Notes: generated by a model not told the origin, from the sequence alone. Counted from the stretch's first letter, positions 43,652 to 53,251 are shown. The stretch is DNA of 64,000 nt from Pseudocitrobacter faecalis (GCA_003315335.1 QNRL01000002.1:248001-312000); one strand, 5' to 3'. Program-made: numbers and translations.

Positions 43652-44641
43652 TTAGCCACCAATCCAGGACAGGTTCTGGGTGATCCCGGTGTTGCCCTGG
43701 TGCAGGAAGTGGGTCTGCTTCTTATGGGTTAACGCTTCTGCGATGCGCGCCTCAAGTTCCTGCTGCTGGGCGTCGGCCACTAACAGGTCACGAAGGTCTA
43801 CGCCTCCCTCGCCGAAAAGGCATAAATGCAGTTTGCCCACAGATGAGACGCGCAGACGGTTACAGGTAGCGCAAAAGTCTTTTTCATACGGCATGATTAA
43901 GCCGATTTCCCCTTCATAGTCGGGATGACAAAAGACCTGCGCCGGGCCGTCGCTGCGCTGTCGGATCTGATGTATCCAGCCGCGTTTGAGCAGTTGGTCA
44001 CGCAGCACCATCCCGGAGATATGGTGTTTACGGAACAGGTCGCCGCCGTCGCCGGTTTCCATCAGTTCGATAAATCGGAGTTGAATGCGGCGCGGTTTGA
44101 TCCACGCCAGAAAGGTGTCGAGCTGGTGATGGTTTACATCGCGCATCAGCACGGTGTTGACCTTCACCTTTTCAAAGCCGGCAGTGAAGGCGGCGTCGAT
44201 ACCGTCCATCACCTGGCGGAATTTGTCCTGACCGGTAATCGCGTGAAACTGACGCGCATCAAGGCTGTCGACGCTGACGTTCAGCGCCGTAAGGCCCGCT
44301 TCGCGCCAGGCGGCAACATCGCGCGCCATACGGTAACCATTGGTGGTCACTGCAATCTGTTTGATGGCCGCGTTTTCTCTTACTGCTGCGATGATGTCGA
44401 CAAAGTCGCGACGCAGGCTCGGCTCGCCGCCGGTGAGACGCACTTTTTCGGTACCCAGCGCGGAAAACGCACGGGTAACCCGACGCACTTCATCCAGCGA
44501 CAAAAAGCCATTGTTAGTGACTTCGCCCGGCTTGTAGCCGTTGGGCAGACAGTAGGTACAACGGAAGTTGCACACATCGGTTATCGACAGACGCAGATAA
44601 AAGAACCTGCGCGCGAACGCATCAGTAAGTTGTGAAGCCAT
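43652..44641 (-). CDS. moaA: GTP 3',8-cyclase MoaA (radical SAM)
   Basis: 329 residues, the same as E. coli MoaA. The radical SAM cluster is in [14 protein letters not shown] (Cys24, Cys28, Cys31); the second cluster is in [12 protein letters not shown] and LHLCLFGE. The essential C-terminal Gly-Gly is present (NLSWIGG). [13 protein letters not shown] is the SAM-binding GGEP region. It performs the first step from GTP. The start at 44641 follows GGAAAGGTG. The Moco riboswitch covers its leader. Confidence 0.97.
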   Translation of the reverse strand: MASQLTDAFARRFFYLRLSITDVCNFRCTYCLPNGYKPGEVTNNGFLSLDEVRRVTRAFSALGTEKVRLTGGEPSLRRDFVDIIAAVRENAAIKQIAVTTNGYRMARDVAAWREAGLTALNVSVDSLDARQFHAITGQDKFRQVMDGIDAAFTAGFEKVKVNTVLMRDVNHHQLDTFLAWIKPRRIQLRFIELMETGDGGDLFRKHHISGMVLRDQLLKRGWIHQIRQRSDGPAQVFCHPDYEGEIGLIMPYEKDFCATCNRLRVSSVGKLHLCLFGEGGVDLRDLLVADAQQQELEARIAEALTHKKQTHFLHQGNTGITQNLSWIGG

Positions 44642-44644
44642 AGA

Positions 44645-44764
44645 CACCTTTCCAAATACGGGAGGCGAGGTCATTTCTTCCTTCGCCCTGGTGATGTTCA
44701 GTAAAGCCTGGAGCATCACGGCCAAAACGCCTTATCTTTCGACTTAGGCACAGAGGCTAGAGTG
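44645..44764 (-). ncRNA. Moco RNA riboswitch in the moaA leader
   Basis: Read on the minus strand, the leader begins CACTCTAGCCTCTGTGCC, passes GTTTTGGCCGTGATGCTCC and CATCACCAGGGCGAAGGAAG, and ends AAATGACCTCGCCTCCCGTA before GGAAAGGTGT at the start codon. This is nearly the same as the E. coli moaA leader that defines the Moco motif. The ribosome binding site is in its 3' part, so ligand binding should lower moa translation. The gap upstream to ybhK (44765-45001) shows a 20-base palindrome TTTCAGCAATGTTGCTGAAA (44767-44786) and no gene. Confidence 0.9.
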
Positions 44765-45001
44765 TTTTTCAGCAATGTTGCTGAAAGGGATTATGCCGAT
44801 AGTAGCGCGAGATGGACAACTTCGCCATTTTCGCTTTCGCTATATAAAGTGATACATAGCGACCTGATCGTGCATTTTCCCTACAGAATACGCATAAATC
44901 AGGCTTTTGCATTGATATACGTCATTTTGCCCGGCGTGCGGCATCGTCTTTTGGGAGTAGTTACGCTAATGTAAGCAGATGTTCCAACATAAGGAAGTTG
45001 T

Positions 45002-45910
45002 ATGCGCAATCGCACTCTGGCCGATCTCGATCGCGTCGTCGCCCTTGGGGGTGGACATGGATTAGGGCGGGTGATGTCTTCACTCTCCTCTCTCGGCTCT
45101 CGTTTAACCGGTATCGTTACTACCACTGATAATGGTGGCTCGACCGGCCGTATTCGTCGCTCAGAAGGCGGCATCGCCTGGGGCGACATGCGTAACTGCA
45201 TTAACCAGTTGATCACCGAACCCAGCGTAGCGTCCGCCATGTTTGAGTACCGTTTTGGCGGCAATGGCGAACTTTCCGGTCATAACCTCGGAAATTTAAT
45301 GTTAAAGGCGCTGGACCACCTGAGCGTTCGGCCTTTAGAGGCGATCAATTTAATAAGAAATCTGCTGAAAGTTGAAGCGTCGTTAATTCCCATGTCGGAA
45401 CAACCTGTCGATCTGATGGCGATTGATCAGGAGGGTCATGAAGTCTACGGGGAAGTGAATATCGATCAACTGCCGTTGCCACCGCAGCAACTGATGCTTA
45501 CACCTTCGGTTAGTGCGACGCGTGAAGCGGTGCAGGCGATTGGCGAAGCGGATCTTATCTTAATCGGCCCCGGCAGTTTTTATACCAGCCTGCTGCCCGC
45601 CTTATTGTTGAGCGATGTGGCTCAGGCGCTGCGCCGTACGCCTGCGCCAATGGTCTATATCGGTAATTTAGGCCGCGAGCTCAGCCCGGCGGCAGCCAGC
45701 CTGACCCTTGCGAAAAAACTCGACATTCTTGAGCATTATGTTGGGAAACCGGTGATTGATGCGGTGGTCGTTGGGCCGAAAGTCGATACCACTGGCATTG
45801 GCAGTCGTGTCGTCATTCAGGAGCCGCTGGAAGCCAGCGATATCCGCTATCGTCACGATCGTCAGCTATTGCACGACGCCCTGGAAAAGGCGCTTCAGGC
45901 GTTAGGCTAG
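45002..45910 (+). CDS. ybhK: Gluconeogenesis factor-like protein YbhK (YvcK/CofD family)
   Basis: 302 residues, the same as E. coli YbhK. CofD-like Rossmann fold: [19 protein letters not shown] at the start, the glycine-rich [14 protein letters not shown], and [14 protein letters not shown]. The family binds UDP-sugars and affects peptidoglycan and carbon balance (YvcK of Bacillus). The ATG follows AAGGAAG. It is a single gene; a PmrA-type box begins 14 bases after its stop. Confidence 0.94.
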   Translation: MRNRTLADLDRVVALGGGHGLGRVMSSLSSLGSRLTGIVTTTDNGGSTGRIRRSEGGIAWGDMRNCINQLITEPSVASAMFEYRFGGNGELSGHNLGNLMLKALDHLSVRPLEAINLIRNLLKVEASLIPMSEQPVDLMAIDQEGHEVYGEVNIDQLPLPPQQLMLTPSVSATREAVQAIGEADLILIGPGSFYTSLLPALLLSDVAQALRRTPAPMVYIGNLGRELSPAAASLTLAKKLDILEHYVGKPVIDAVVVGPKVDTTGIGSRVVIQEPLEASDIRYRHDRQLLHDALEKALQALG

Positions 45911-45923
45911 CTTTCCTTAAAAT

Positions 45924-45940
45924 CTTAAGGTTGTCTTAAA
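45924..45940 (+). promoter_or_regulatory. PmrA box upstream of eptA
   Basis: CTTAAG-GTTGT-CTTAAA matches the PmrA/BasR direct repeat (CTTAAG/T-N5-CTTAAT) with one change. It lies 47 bases before the eptA ATG, as in E. coli and Salmonella pmrC promoters, and predicts autoregulation of the operon. A further CTTAAA half-site is at 45916-45921. Confidence 0.85.
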
Positions 45941-45986
45941 AAATACCCGGCAACATAGCGAGCATCATTTATCCAGGAAGATCGCT

Positions 45987-47621
45987 ATGTTGCGCTATTT
46001 ACGCTATCGCCCCGCCGTTAGCCGCTTAACTTATATTCTGCTTTTTGCGCTTTATATTGCGCTGGCACTGAACGTTGCGTTTTATCGCCAGGCCTGGACC
46101 CTACTCCCCGTAAATAGCGTCCATAACGCGCTGGTGTTCTTTACCATGCCGCTGGTCGCCTTTTCGGTGATGGTGATTTGTCTGGCGCTGGCCTCCTTCC
46201 TGCGGCTGGAAAAAGTACTGGCGACGCTGTTTATTTTACTCAGCGCATCGGCGCAATATTTTATATTGACCTTCGGCGTGATTATCGACCGGTCGATGAT
46301 TACCAATATTCTCGATACCACTCCGGCGGAAAGTTATGCTCTGATGTCGGGCAAGATGATTCTTACGCTGCTTTTTACCGCTGCACTTTTCGTCGCGCTT
46401 GCGTGGTGGATAAAAATAAAACCGGCAACACGAAAATGGCGCGAGGCCGGGCTGCGAGGCGCGTCGGTGCTGGTTTCTGTAGTACTTATTGTGATGGTAG
46501 CGGCTCTCTTTTATAAAGACTACGCCTCACTGTTCCGCAACAATAAGGAGCTGGTGAAGTCACTCAATCCTTCTAACAGCATCACCGCGATCAACTCCTG
46601 GTATACCCACAATAAAATGGATAACCTGCCGCTGGTACGCATCGGCGAAGACGCAAAACAAAAAACGTCGATGCAAAACGGGCCGCGTAAGAACCTGACC
46701 ATTTTGATTGTCGGCGAAACTTCACGCGCAGACGATTTCTCCCTCGGCGGCTATTCACGCGAAACCAATCCACGACTGGCGCAGGATAACGTCGTCTATT
46801 TTCCCAGAACCACGTCCTGCGGTACCGCCACCGCCGTTTCAGTTCCGTGCATGTTTTCTAATATGCCGCGGGCCCATTATAACGAGCAACTGGCTCATCA
46901 TCAGGAAGGCCTGTTGGATATCGCGCAACGCGCAGGTATTCAGGTTCAGTGGAATGAGAATGATGGCGGATGCAAAGGCGCATGCGATCGTGTACCGCAT
47001 CAGAATATGAACGCACTAAACTTACCAGGTCAATGTATTGACGGTGAATGTTATGATGAAGTGCTATTCCACGATCTTGCTAACGATATTGATAAATTAA
47101 ACGGTGATGGGCTAATTGTGTTACACACTATTGGCAGCCATGGCCCAACTTATTACAACCGTTATCCAAAGGAATTTCGTAAATTCACGCCAACCTGCGA
47201 TACCAATGAAATTCAGTCCTGCACTCAGGAACAACTGGTTAACACGTACGATAACACCGTGCTGTACGTGGATTATATCGTCGATAAAGCGATTAAATTA
47301 TTGCAATCCAAACAGGATAAATTCACCACCAGCCTGGTTTATCTCTCAGATCACGGGGAATCACTGGGTGAAAATGGCATTTACCTGCACGGACTGCCCT
47401 ATTCCATTGCGCCGGATACGCAAAAACATGTGCCAATGCTGGTGTGGCTGTCAGATGATTATCAGAAACGTTATGGCGTGAATTACGACTGTCTGAAAAA
47501 AGAATCGACACAAAATGAATATTCTCAGGACAATCTCTTCTCTACGATGTTGGGTATACTGGGCGTAGAGACCACTGAATATCGCGCGGCTGATGACATA
47601 CTTAAGACGTGCAGAGGATAA
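45987..47621 (+). CDS. eptA: Lipid A phosphoethanolamine transferase EptA (PmrC)
   Basis: 544 residues (E. coli 547). Five N-terminal membrane segments (to about residue 180), then the periplasmic sulfatase-like domain: [35 protein letters not shown] with the catalytic Thr near residue 278, [11 protein letters not shown], and [18 protein letters not shown] with zinc ligands. Paired Cys ([20 protein letters not shown]) form the known disulfides. It adds phosphoethanolamine to lipid A and lowers polymyxin binding. It is followed after four bases by pmrA. In E. coli the operon is far away; here it lies between ybhK and uvrB. Confidence 0.94.
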   Translation: MLRYLRYRPAVSRLTYILLFALYIALALNVAFYRQAWTLLPVNSVHNALVFFTMPLVAFSVMVICLALASFLRLEKVLATLFILLSASAQYFILTFGVIIDRSMITNILDTTPAESYALMSGKMILTLLFTAALFVALAWWIKIKPATRKWREAGLRGASVLVSVVLIVMVAALFYKDYASLFRNNKELVKSLNPSNSITAINSWYTHNKMDNLPLVRIGEDAKQKTSMQNGPRKNLTILIVGETSRADDFSLGGYSRETNPRLAQDNVVYFPRTTSCGTATAVSVPCMFSNMPRAHYNEQLAHHQEGLLDIAQRAGIQVQWNENDGGCKGACDRVPHQNMNALNLPGQCIDGECYDEVLFHDLANDIDKLNGDGLIVLHTIGSHGPTYYNRYPKEFRKFTPTCDTNEIQSCTQEQLVNTYDNTVLYVDYIVDKAIKLLQSKQDKFTTSLVYLSDHGESLGENGIYLHGLPYSIAPDTQKHVPMLVWLSDDYQKRYGVNYDCLKKESTQNEYSQDNLFSTMLGILGVETTEYRAADDILKTCRG

Positions 47622-47625
47622 CGAA

Positions 47626-48297
47626 ATGAAAATTTTAGTCGTGGAAGATGACGCGCTGTTATTACAGGGTTTAATTCTGGCGATGCAAAGTGAAGGTTAC
47701 GCCTGTGATGGCGTAACCACCGCACGTCAGGCGGAGCTTAGCCTGCAATCCGGGCTCTACAGTTTGATTGTGCTGGATTTAGGCCTGCCCGACGAAGACG
47801 GGCTGCATTTCCTCTCGCGTATTCGCCAGCAAAAATGCAGCCTGCCGGTATTGATTCTTACCGCTCGCGATACCCTCGACGATCGTATCAGCGGCCTCGA
47901 TACTGGCGCGGACGATTATCTGGTGAAACCCTTTGCGCTTGAAGAGCTCAACGCCCGCATTCGCGCCCTGTTACGTCGTCATTATAATCAGGGCGAAAAC
48001 GAAATCACGGTGGCGAACATACGTCTTAACACCACGCGCCGTCAGGTCTGGCTGGACGAACAACTGCTGGAACTGACCCCAAAAGAGTTTGCCCTGCTCT
48101 CGCGCCTGATGCAGAAAGCCGGTAGCCCGGTACATCGCGAAATTCTCTACAACGATATTTATAACTGGGATAACGAGCCATCGACCAATACGCTGGAAGT
48201 CCATATTCACAATCTGCGCGATAAAGTCGGCAAGTCACGAATTCGCACGGTCAGGGGTTTCGGTTATCTTTTGGAAAACAGCGAGGTGACAGATTAA
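47626..48297 (+). CDS. basR: Response regulator PmrA (BasR)
   Basis: 223 residues, OmpR/PhoB class. Receiver domain 1-120 with [11 protein letters not shown], phospho-Asp51 in [12 protein letters not shown], Thr in ILTARDT and Lys in [10 protein letters not shown]. The winged-helix domain ends [20 protein letters not shown], the recognition helix, identical to E. coli BasR. It activates eptA and other lipid A modification genes. The ATG at 47626 follows GAGGATAACGAA. PmrA boxes are seen before eptA and before the small gene at 49387-49479. Confidence 0.95.
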   Translation: MKILVVEDDALLLQGLILAMQSEGYACDGVTTARQAELSLQSGLYSLIVLDLGLPDEDGLHFLSRIRQQKCSLPVLILTARDTLDDRISGLDTGADDYLVKPFALEELNARIRALLRRHYNQGENEITVANIRLNTTRRQVWLDEQLLELTPKEFALLSRLMQKAGSPVHREILYNDIYNWDNEPSTNTLEVHIHNLRDKVGKSRIRTVRGFGYLLENSEVTD

Positions 48298-48300
48298 CGT

Positions 48301-49443
48301 ATGCCTCTTTTCGCAATCCGAAAATGGCCGATGCGCCATCAGCTTTTACTGACCGTTGGTATCATTCTGCTGGTTTTTCAGGTTATCAGCGTTTTCTGGC
48401 TCTGGCATGAAAGCAAGGAGCAGATTGACCTGGAGGTTGCCAGCATCCTGAAAGGCCACAACAACGCCAAACATATTCAGCATGAAGTTCGCGAAGCGGT
48501 TGCCAGCTTGCTGGTACCGAGCCTGGTGATTATTGGCCTGGCGCTGTTTGTCTGTTTGAAAGCGGTAAAACGCATTACCCGCCCGCTGTCTGACCTGCAA
48601 AAAGAGCTCGATGCGCGTACTCCGGATAATTTACAACCTATCCATCTGGAAAAAACCGTTCTGGAGGTGGATGCGGTAACATCCGCCATCAACCAACTGG
48701 TGGCGCGACTAACGCAAACACTCGATCGCGAACGATTGTTCACCGCTGATGTGGCCCATGAACTGCGCACTCCGCTGGCTGGGTTGCGCCTGCATCTTGA
48801 ACTCATCGAAAAAGCACATGCCATAAACATTGGGCCACTGATTCAACGTCTGGATCAAATGACTAACAGCGTCACGCAGTTACTGCAACTTGCGCGCGTC
48901 GGCCAGTCATTTTCTGCCGGGAGCTATCAGCGCGTTGAGTTAATGGCGGATGTCATTTTGCCGCTGAAGGATGAGCTTGAATCGATGCTGAAAGGACGCG
49001 AACAGACGCTGGTAATAACCGAAAACGTCCCCCCCACTGTGGTTGCAGGCGACGCCACATTGATAAAGGTGATGGTGCGTAACCTCGTCGAAAACGCGTA
49101 TCGCTACAGCCCCACCCATTCAACCATTACCCTGTCGGCTGCCGCATCACCGACGTCAATGTTAGTTGTCGAAGATGAAGGTCCAGGCATTGATGAATCG
49201 AAAGTGGGCGAACTAAGCCAGGCGTTTGTACGCATGGACAGCCGCTATGGCGGAATTGGGCTGGGGTTAAGTATTGTCACGCGTATTGCACAACTGCACG
49301 AAGCAGCATTTTATTTGCAAAATCGCGAAGAGAGAAGCGGCACGCGGGCGTGGATTGCCTTCACCCCCGCGAACCTGAAACCGAAGTTAAAAAGTCAGAA
49401 CCCAGTGGCAGAGAAAACCAACGACAATCAGGCCGGAAAGTAA
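48301..49443 (+). CDS. basS: Sensor histidine kinase PmrB (BasS)
   Basis: 380 residues (E. coli 363). Two membrane segments (about 14-35 and 68-88) enclose a short periplasmic loop with two E-x-x-E motifs, ESKE (37-40) and EVRE (62-65), of the type that binds Fe3+ in Salmonella PmrB. A HAMP region follows, then phospho-His153 in FTADVAHELRTPLAG, the N box VMVRNLVENAYRYSPTH and G boxes VEDEGPGID and GGIGLGLSIV. The C-terminal tail (residues about 355-380) is longer than in E. coli and overlaps the small convergent gene. Three bases separate it from pmrA. It senses Fe3+, mild acid or aluminium in relatives. Confidence 0.94.
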   Translation: MPLFAIRKWPMRHQLLLTVGIILLVFQVISVFWLWHESKEQIDLEVASILKGHNNAKHIQHEVREAVASLLVPSLVIIGLALFVCLKAVKRITRPLSDLQKELDARTPDNLQPIHLEKTVLEVDAVTSAINQLVARLTQTLDRERLFTADVAHELRTPLAGLRLHLELIEKAHAINIGPLIQRLDQMTNSVTQLLQLARVGQSFSAGSYQRVELMADVILPLKDELESMLKGREQTLVITENVPPTVVAGDATLIKVMVRNLVENAYRYSPTHSTITLSAAASPTSMLVVEDEGPGIDESKVGELSQAFVRMDSRYGGIGLGLSIVTRIAQLHEAAFYLQNREERSGTRAWIAFTPANLKPKLKSQNPVAEKTNDNQAGK

Positions 49444-49479
49444 CACTGTTAGAGATTGCTGAACGTTTAAATTTGACAT
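49387..49479 (-). CDS. 30-residue hydrophobic peptide, PmrR-like, PmrA-box controlled
   Basis: A short frame convergent with pmrB, overlapping its last 57 bases. It starts MSNLNVQQSLTVLLSGLIVV and ends GFLCHWVLTF, one membrane span after a short polar head. A strong AGGAG lies six bases before the ATG. Upstream are a GATAAT -10-like hexamer (49506-49511) and a perfect PmrA direct repeat (49522-49538). Size, topology, regulation and residue pattern (S-L-T-V near the start, aromatic C-terminus) recall PmrR, the PmrA-induced peptide that inhibits LpxT in Salmonella. Homology is inferred from memory and not aligned. If real, it would close a feedback loop at the eptA-pmrAB locus. Confidence 0.72.
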   Translation of the reverse strand: MSNLNVQQSLTVLLSGLIVVGFLCHWVLTF

Positions 49480-49521
49480 GGAACTCTCCTCTTATTGATG
49501 AGGAAATTATCCATGTTGCAT

Positions 49522-49538
49522 ATTAAGCAAACATTAAG
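49522..49538 (-). promoter_or_regulatory. Perfect PmrA box before the small peptide gene
   Basis: On the minus strand CTTAAT-GTTTG-CTTAAT, the exact 6-5-6 direct repeat of PmrA sites. Ten bases separate it from GATAAT at 49511-49506. It partly overlaps the pmrB terminator on the other strand. Confidence 0.82.
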
Positions 49539-49576
49539 GCTGGCATTGCTCCATGTGATGCCAGCCTCAATTTTTT
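49537..49576 (+). terminator. Terminator after pmrB
   Basis: AGGCTGGCAT (49537-49546) pairs with ATGCCAGCCT (49558-49567), followed by CAA and six Ts (49571-49576). It is located between pmrB and the convergent uvrB. Confidence 0.85.
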
Positions 49577-49580
49577 GAGG

Positions 49581-51602
49581 TTATGACGCAGCGATAAACA
49601 ATTCACGTAGCTGATGAAGTTTATCGCGGATCTCGGCAGCTTCTTCAAATTCCAGATTCTGCGCGTGCTGCAACATTTGCGCCTCCAGAGACTGAATTTG
49701 CTGCTGTAATGCTTTCGGCGTCAGCACCTGATCCGCTTCAACAATTTGCGCGCTGCCGCGAGACTTGCCACGACCTTTGGTTTTGGTTTTCGCCAGCCCC
49801 TCACCCAGCGCCAGAATATCGACCACTTTCTTGTTCAGACCCTGCGGAACAATACCGTGCTCGTCGTTGTAACGCTGCTGCTTCTCACGACGACGTTCTG
49901 TTTCACCGATAGCCTTCGCCATCGATGGTGTGATTTTATCGCCATACAGAATGGCTTTACCGTTGATGTTACGCGCGGCGCGCCCAATGGTCTGGATAAG
50001 CGAGCGTTCGGAACGCAGGAAGCCCTCTTTATCGGCATCCAGAATCGCCACCAGCGACACCTCTGGCATATCGAGACCTTCTCGCAACAGGTTAATGCCC
50101 ACCAGCACATCGAACTCGCCAAGCCGCAAATCACGAATAATTTCCATACGCTCGACGGTGTCGATATCTGAGTGCAGGTAGCGCACACGTTCACCGTGTT
50201 CTTCAAGATATTCGGTGAGATCTTCCGCCATCCGCTTGGTCAACGTCGTGACCAGCACGCGCTCGTTAATCGCCGTGCGCAGGCGAATTTCTGATAGCAG
50301 GTCATCGACCTGCGTCGCCACCGGACGCACTTCAATCACGGGATCCAATAGGCCAGTAGGACGCACCACCTGATCGATAACGTCGCCGCCGGATTTCTCC
50401 AGCTCATAGTTCCCCGGTGTCGCAGACACGTAAATCGTTTGCGGCGCGAGGGCTTCAAACTCTTCAAACTTCAGCGGGCGGTTATCGAGTGCTGACGGCA
50501 GACGAAAACCATACTCCACCAGCGTCTCTTTACGCGCCCGGTCGCCGCGATACATGCCGCCAATTTGCGGAATGGTCACGTGGGATTCATCAATGACCAG
50601 AAGGCCGTCCGCCGGAAGGTAGTCAAACAGCGTCGGCGGCGGTTCGCCCGGCCCGCGTCCCGAGAGATAACGCGAGTAGTTTTCAATGCCCGAGCAGTAG
50701 CCCAGTTCATTCATCATTTCGAGGTCAAACTGCGTGCGCTGGCTGAGCCGCTGCTCTTCAAGCAGTTTGTTGTTTTCCAATAACACTTTACGGCGATCCA
50801 CCAGTTCGTCTTTGATCTCTTCCATCGCCTGTACGATGCGCTCACGCGGGGTGACGTAGTGCGTTTTGGGATAGACCGTAAAACGTTGAATGGTGCCCTC
50901 TACGTGACCCGTCAGTGGGTCAAACAGCGACAGGCGCTCGACTTCTTCATCAAACAGTTCAACGCGCAGCGCCAGGTCTTCTGATTCCGCCGGGAAAATA
51001 TCGATAACTTCGCCGCGTACGCGGAAGGTACCACGCTGGAAGGCCTGGTCGTTGCGCGCGTATTGAAGCTCCGCCAGCCGACGCAGAATAGCGCGCTGGT
51101 CGATAATCATGCCGACCGTCAGGTGCAGCATCATTTTCAGGTAGAGATCCGGATCGCCCAACCCGTAAATAGCCGATACGGAAGCCACCACAATGACATC
51201 ACGACGTTCAAGCAAAGCTTTGGTGGCCGACAAACGCATCTGTTCAATGTGTTCGTTCACCGACGCATCTTTCTCGATGAAGGTGTCTGAACTGGGAACG
51301 TAGGCTTCCGGCTGGTAGTAATCGTAGTAGGAGACGAAAAACTCAACGGCGTTTTCAGGGAAAAACTCTTTCATCTCGCCATAAAGCTGCGCCGCCAGCG
51401 TTTTGTTTGGCGCAAGCACCATCGTTGGGCGCTGGAGATCGGCAATAACGTTAGCCACGGTGAACGTTTTCCCCGAGCCGGTTACCCCCAAAAGCGTTTG
51501 ATGTGCGAGACCATCTTCCAGCCCCTCTTTCAGGCGCGCGATGGCATCAGGCTGGTCGCCAGAGGGTTGAAAGGCCGAATGCAATTTGAACGGTTTACTC
51601 AT
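49581..51602 (-). CDS. uvrB: Excinuclease ABC subunit B
   Basis: 673 residues, the same as E. coli UvrB. Walker [15 protein letters not shown] (about 39-52), beta-hairpin [12 protein letters not shown] (about 92-103) that inserts into damaged DNA, DESH motif in [13 protein letters not shown], helicase motif [12 protein letters not shown], and the C-terminal UVR coiled coil ([19 protein letters not shown]) that binds UvrC. It loads at lesions after UvrA. The ATG at 51602 gives the family N-terminus [12 protein letters not shown] LexA box lies 79 to 98 bases upstream. Confidence 0.98.
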   Translation of the reverse strand: MSKPFKLHSAFQPSGDQPDAIARLKEGLEDGLAHQTLLGVTGSGKTFTVANVIADLQRPTMVLAPNKTLAAQLYGEMKEFFPENAVEFFVSYYDYYQPEAYVPSSDTFIEKDASVNEHIEQMRLSATKALLERRDVIVVASVSAIYGLGDPDLYLKMMLHLTVGMIIDQRAILRRLAELQYARNDQAFQRGTFRVRGEVIDIFPAESEDLALRVELFDEEVERLSLFDPLTGHVEGTIQRFTVYPKTHYVTPRERIVQAMEEIKDELVDRRKVLLENNKLLEEQRLSQRTQFDLEMMNELGYCSGIENYSRYLSGRGPGEPPPTLFDYLPADGLLVIDESHVTIPQIGGMYRGDRARKETLVEYGFRLPSALDNRPLKFEEFEALAPQTIYVSATPGNYELEKSGGDVIDQVVRPTGLLDPVIEVRPVATQVDDLLSEIRLRTAINERVLVTTLTKRMAEDLTEYLEEHGERVRYLHSDIDTVERMEIIRDLRLGEFDVLVGINLLREGLDMPEVSLVAILDADKEGFLRSERSLIQTIGRAARNINGKAILYGDKITPSMAKAIGETERRREKQQRYNDEHGIVPQGLNKKVVDILALGEGLAKTKTKGRGKSRGSAQIVEADQVLTPKALQQQIQSLEAQMLQHAQNLEFEEAAEIRDKLHQLRELFIAAS

Positions 51603-51680
51603 TAACAAGGCTACCTGGTGGCGGGTTGATCGGGCAGGTGATTAATTTTACTCCTCAGCGCAAAATTTGCCAACAAAAAA

Positions 51681-51700
51681 CACTGGATATAAAAACAGTA
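51681..51700 (-). promoter_or_regulatory. LexA box of uvrB
   Basis: On the minus strand TACTGTTTTTATATCCAGTG fits CTG-N10-CAG with both arms correct. It agrees with the SOS control known for E. coli uvrB. Confidence 0.88.
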
Positions 51701-52001
51701 GCACATTATGGTATTGCTGTTACGCCGTCCTGAACCCACGTTTAGCGGCTGAAATTTGCGCTCTGGCAGGATAAAAAAACGCCCTGCCGAGGTTATCCCC
51801 AGAACTTTTTCTGTTTTAACATTTGTCAATATGTGTCATGAAACTTTTATGTCAGTGAGCCACGCTTTCAACCGGGCCATTGCTTTTATTCATCTTACTG
51901 ATAATAAAAGAGAAGATTGAAAAGCCGCGTTTCGCATCAATTTACTGGCAAGCCGCGTATTCTCTCGTCTGCCGAAGGTTTTCTAACTCTAATACACAAG
52001 G

Positions 52002-52024
52002 TTATCCACAGGAATAGTGGATAA
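52002..52024. promoter_or_regulatory. Inverted pair of DnaA-type boxes
   Basis: TTATCCACA at 52002-52010 is a perfect DnaA box. AGTGGATAA at 52016-52024 is a one-mismatch box in the other direction. TTATCCCCA at 51793-51801 is a third, weaker copy. DnaA involvement upstream of uvrB has been reported for E. coli; whether these sites regulate uvrB or titrate DnaA is not known. Confidence 0.55.
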
Positions 52025-52351
52025 GTGTCTGGAGCCCCTATCCCCTGTCACTCGGGCGTTTTCGTCGATCGCCGCAAAAGCGAGGGGTAAAAATTTTTTA
52101 TCGTTAAATTTTGATTTTTATCAGCGAAAATCATCATGTGCTTTCTGCGTGACGGCCTTCACATTTTCGTATAAATTTTGCTCAGCATTTGCGGGTTATT
52201 GCGCCAGTGCTGTGCAGTCCCCTCTCTCCAACGCATTCCTCTTTCTTAAGTTAATTCTTAAAAATCAGCCGTTATGCTGAGGAACATCTGTTCTGGCAAG
52301 AGAATTGCAACCTTCTTTCGTGACCCCGTCTTTTGGCTTGAGGAGAACACG

Positions 52352-53251
52352 ATGTTGAGTTTGCATGCAGTCAATCATTTCTACGGAAACCAGCACACAC
52401 TCTGGAACATCGATCTCGAATTGGCTTCCGGCGAGTGCACCTGCTTAATCGGCCTTCCCGGCACGGGGAAAACCACACTGGTGAACTGTATTACCGGTCA
52501 TCAGCCCATTGAAAGCGGCAGCATGATTTGGCAGCAAACCGGTTCGCCCCCCTGCGATTTAATGCCCCTATCGCCCGTACGGCGCACAACGCTTGGGATC
52601 GGGTACGTGCCTCAGGATAAACGTATTTTTTCGCAGCTTAGCGTGGAAGAGAATTTGCTGATTGCTCTCAAAGCGGCGGGGGAAAACAGCGGAACAGTGA
52701 GTCCGGAAATTTACGCACTCTTCCCCTCTCTGTATGCGCTCAGGCAACTTAAGGGCTCTGCTCTCACCGAGGATGACCGTTATCAATTAGCCCTGGCCTG
52801 CGCGATGGTCACACGGCCACGGCTGCTGATCCTGGATGAGCCGACGCGCGGCGTGGGCCACGCGTTTATCCATCGGCTGGGGGATTTGCTGCTGCGCCTG
52901 AATCGGGAGATTGGGCTGACGATATTGCTCGCAGAACAGCAGCTTCCGTTTATTCAGCGCGTGGCAGACCGTTTCTGCCTGTTACATCGCGGCAGAAACG
53001 TGGCCCAGGGCGGCGTGGCGCAGCTTGATGAGCAGTTGATTAAAACGTGGATGACGCCCGGGACAGGGCACTCAGGTCAAGATACTGACCCAGGTCGTGC
53101 TCTGCCAGCGTCGCGCCCAGCCAGGGGATTTCGCCCAGCATCGGCGCATCAATCATCCGTTGCAGCGTCGCCAGATAGGGCTGGTGACGCTTCCCTGGCT
53201 GCTCGACATCATTGGCTATCCAGCCCGCCAGCTTCAGGCCAGCCTGCTTGA
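52352..53251 (+). CDS. Orphan ABC transporter ATPase, UrtE/LivF-like, with read-through C-terminus
   Basis: 299 residues. Residues 1-230 form a branched-chain amino acid/urea-type ATPase: Walker A GLPGTGKTT (about 34-42), Q-loop LGIGYVPQDKRIFSQLSVEE, Walker B LLILDEPTRGVGH and LTILLAEQQLPF. The signature LSGGQ is replaced by ALTEDDRYQLALAC, which is unusual. After about residue 230 ([10 protein letters not shown]) the sequence becomes low-complexity Pro/Ala/Ser/Arg and is antisense to the end of bioD (overlap 53040-53251), as if the normal stop were lost. No permease or binding-protein genes are adjacent. GAGGAGAA precedes the ATG at 52352. Could be a decaying or regulatory ATPase; E. coli K-12 lacks it here. 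Confidence 0.75.
   Translation: MLSLHAVNHFYGNQHTLWNIDLELASGECTCLIGLPGTGKTTLVNCITGHQPIESGSMIWQQTGSPPCDLMPLSPVRRTTLGIGYVPQDKRIFSQLSVEENLLIALKAAGENSGTVSPEIYALFPSLYALRQLKGSALTEDDRYQLALACAMVTRPRLLILDEPTRGVGHAFIHRLGDLLLRLNREIGLTILLAEQQLPFIQRVADRFCLLHRGRNVAQGGVAQLDEQLIKTWMTPGTGHSGQDTDPGRALPASRPARGFRPASAHQSSVAASPDRAGDASLAARHHWLSSPPASGQPA

Larger units (their letters stand above)
51603..52351. other. Large intergenic region between uvrB and the ABC ATPase gene
   Basis: These 749 bases hold no credible gene; short frames at 51611-51829 (minus) and 52017-52280 (plus) lack ribosome binding sites and family features. The region contains the LexA box of uvrB, a GGCAGG/CCTGCC inverted repeat around an A-run (51766-51788), DnaA-type boxes near 52002-52024, and the AT-rich upstream region of the ABC gene. 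CTTAAG-N6-CTTAAA at 52245-52262 resembles a PmrA box but with the wrong spacing. Confidence 0.55.

Noticed and set aside
44767-44786. A 20-base palindrome TTTCAGCAATGTTGCTGAAA taken as a terminator
   Set aside because: Neither strand has a U-tract after it and there is no gene ending nearby; it may be an operator or part of a leader.
51766-51788. GGCAGG/CCTGCC repeat around an A-run taken as a terminator of uvrB or the ABC gene
   Set aside because: It lies upstream of both genes, and the homopolymer is in the loop rather than after the stem.
51611-51829. A 72-codon minus-strand frame upstream of uvrB
   Set aside because: It spans the uvrB promoter and LexA box; no ribosome binding site or recognisable features.
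52245-52262. PmrA-like box before the orphan ABC ATPase gene
   Set aside because: CTTAAG and CTTAAA are separated by six bases, not five, so they are out of the PmrA phasing; kept only as a note.
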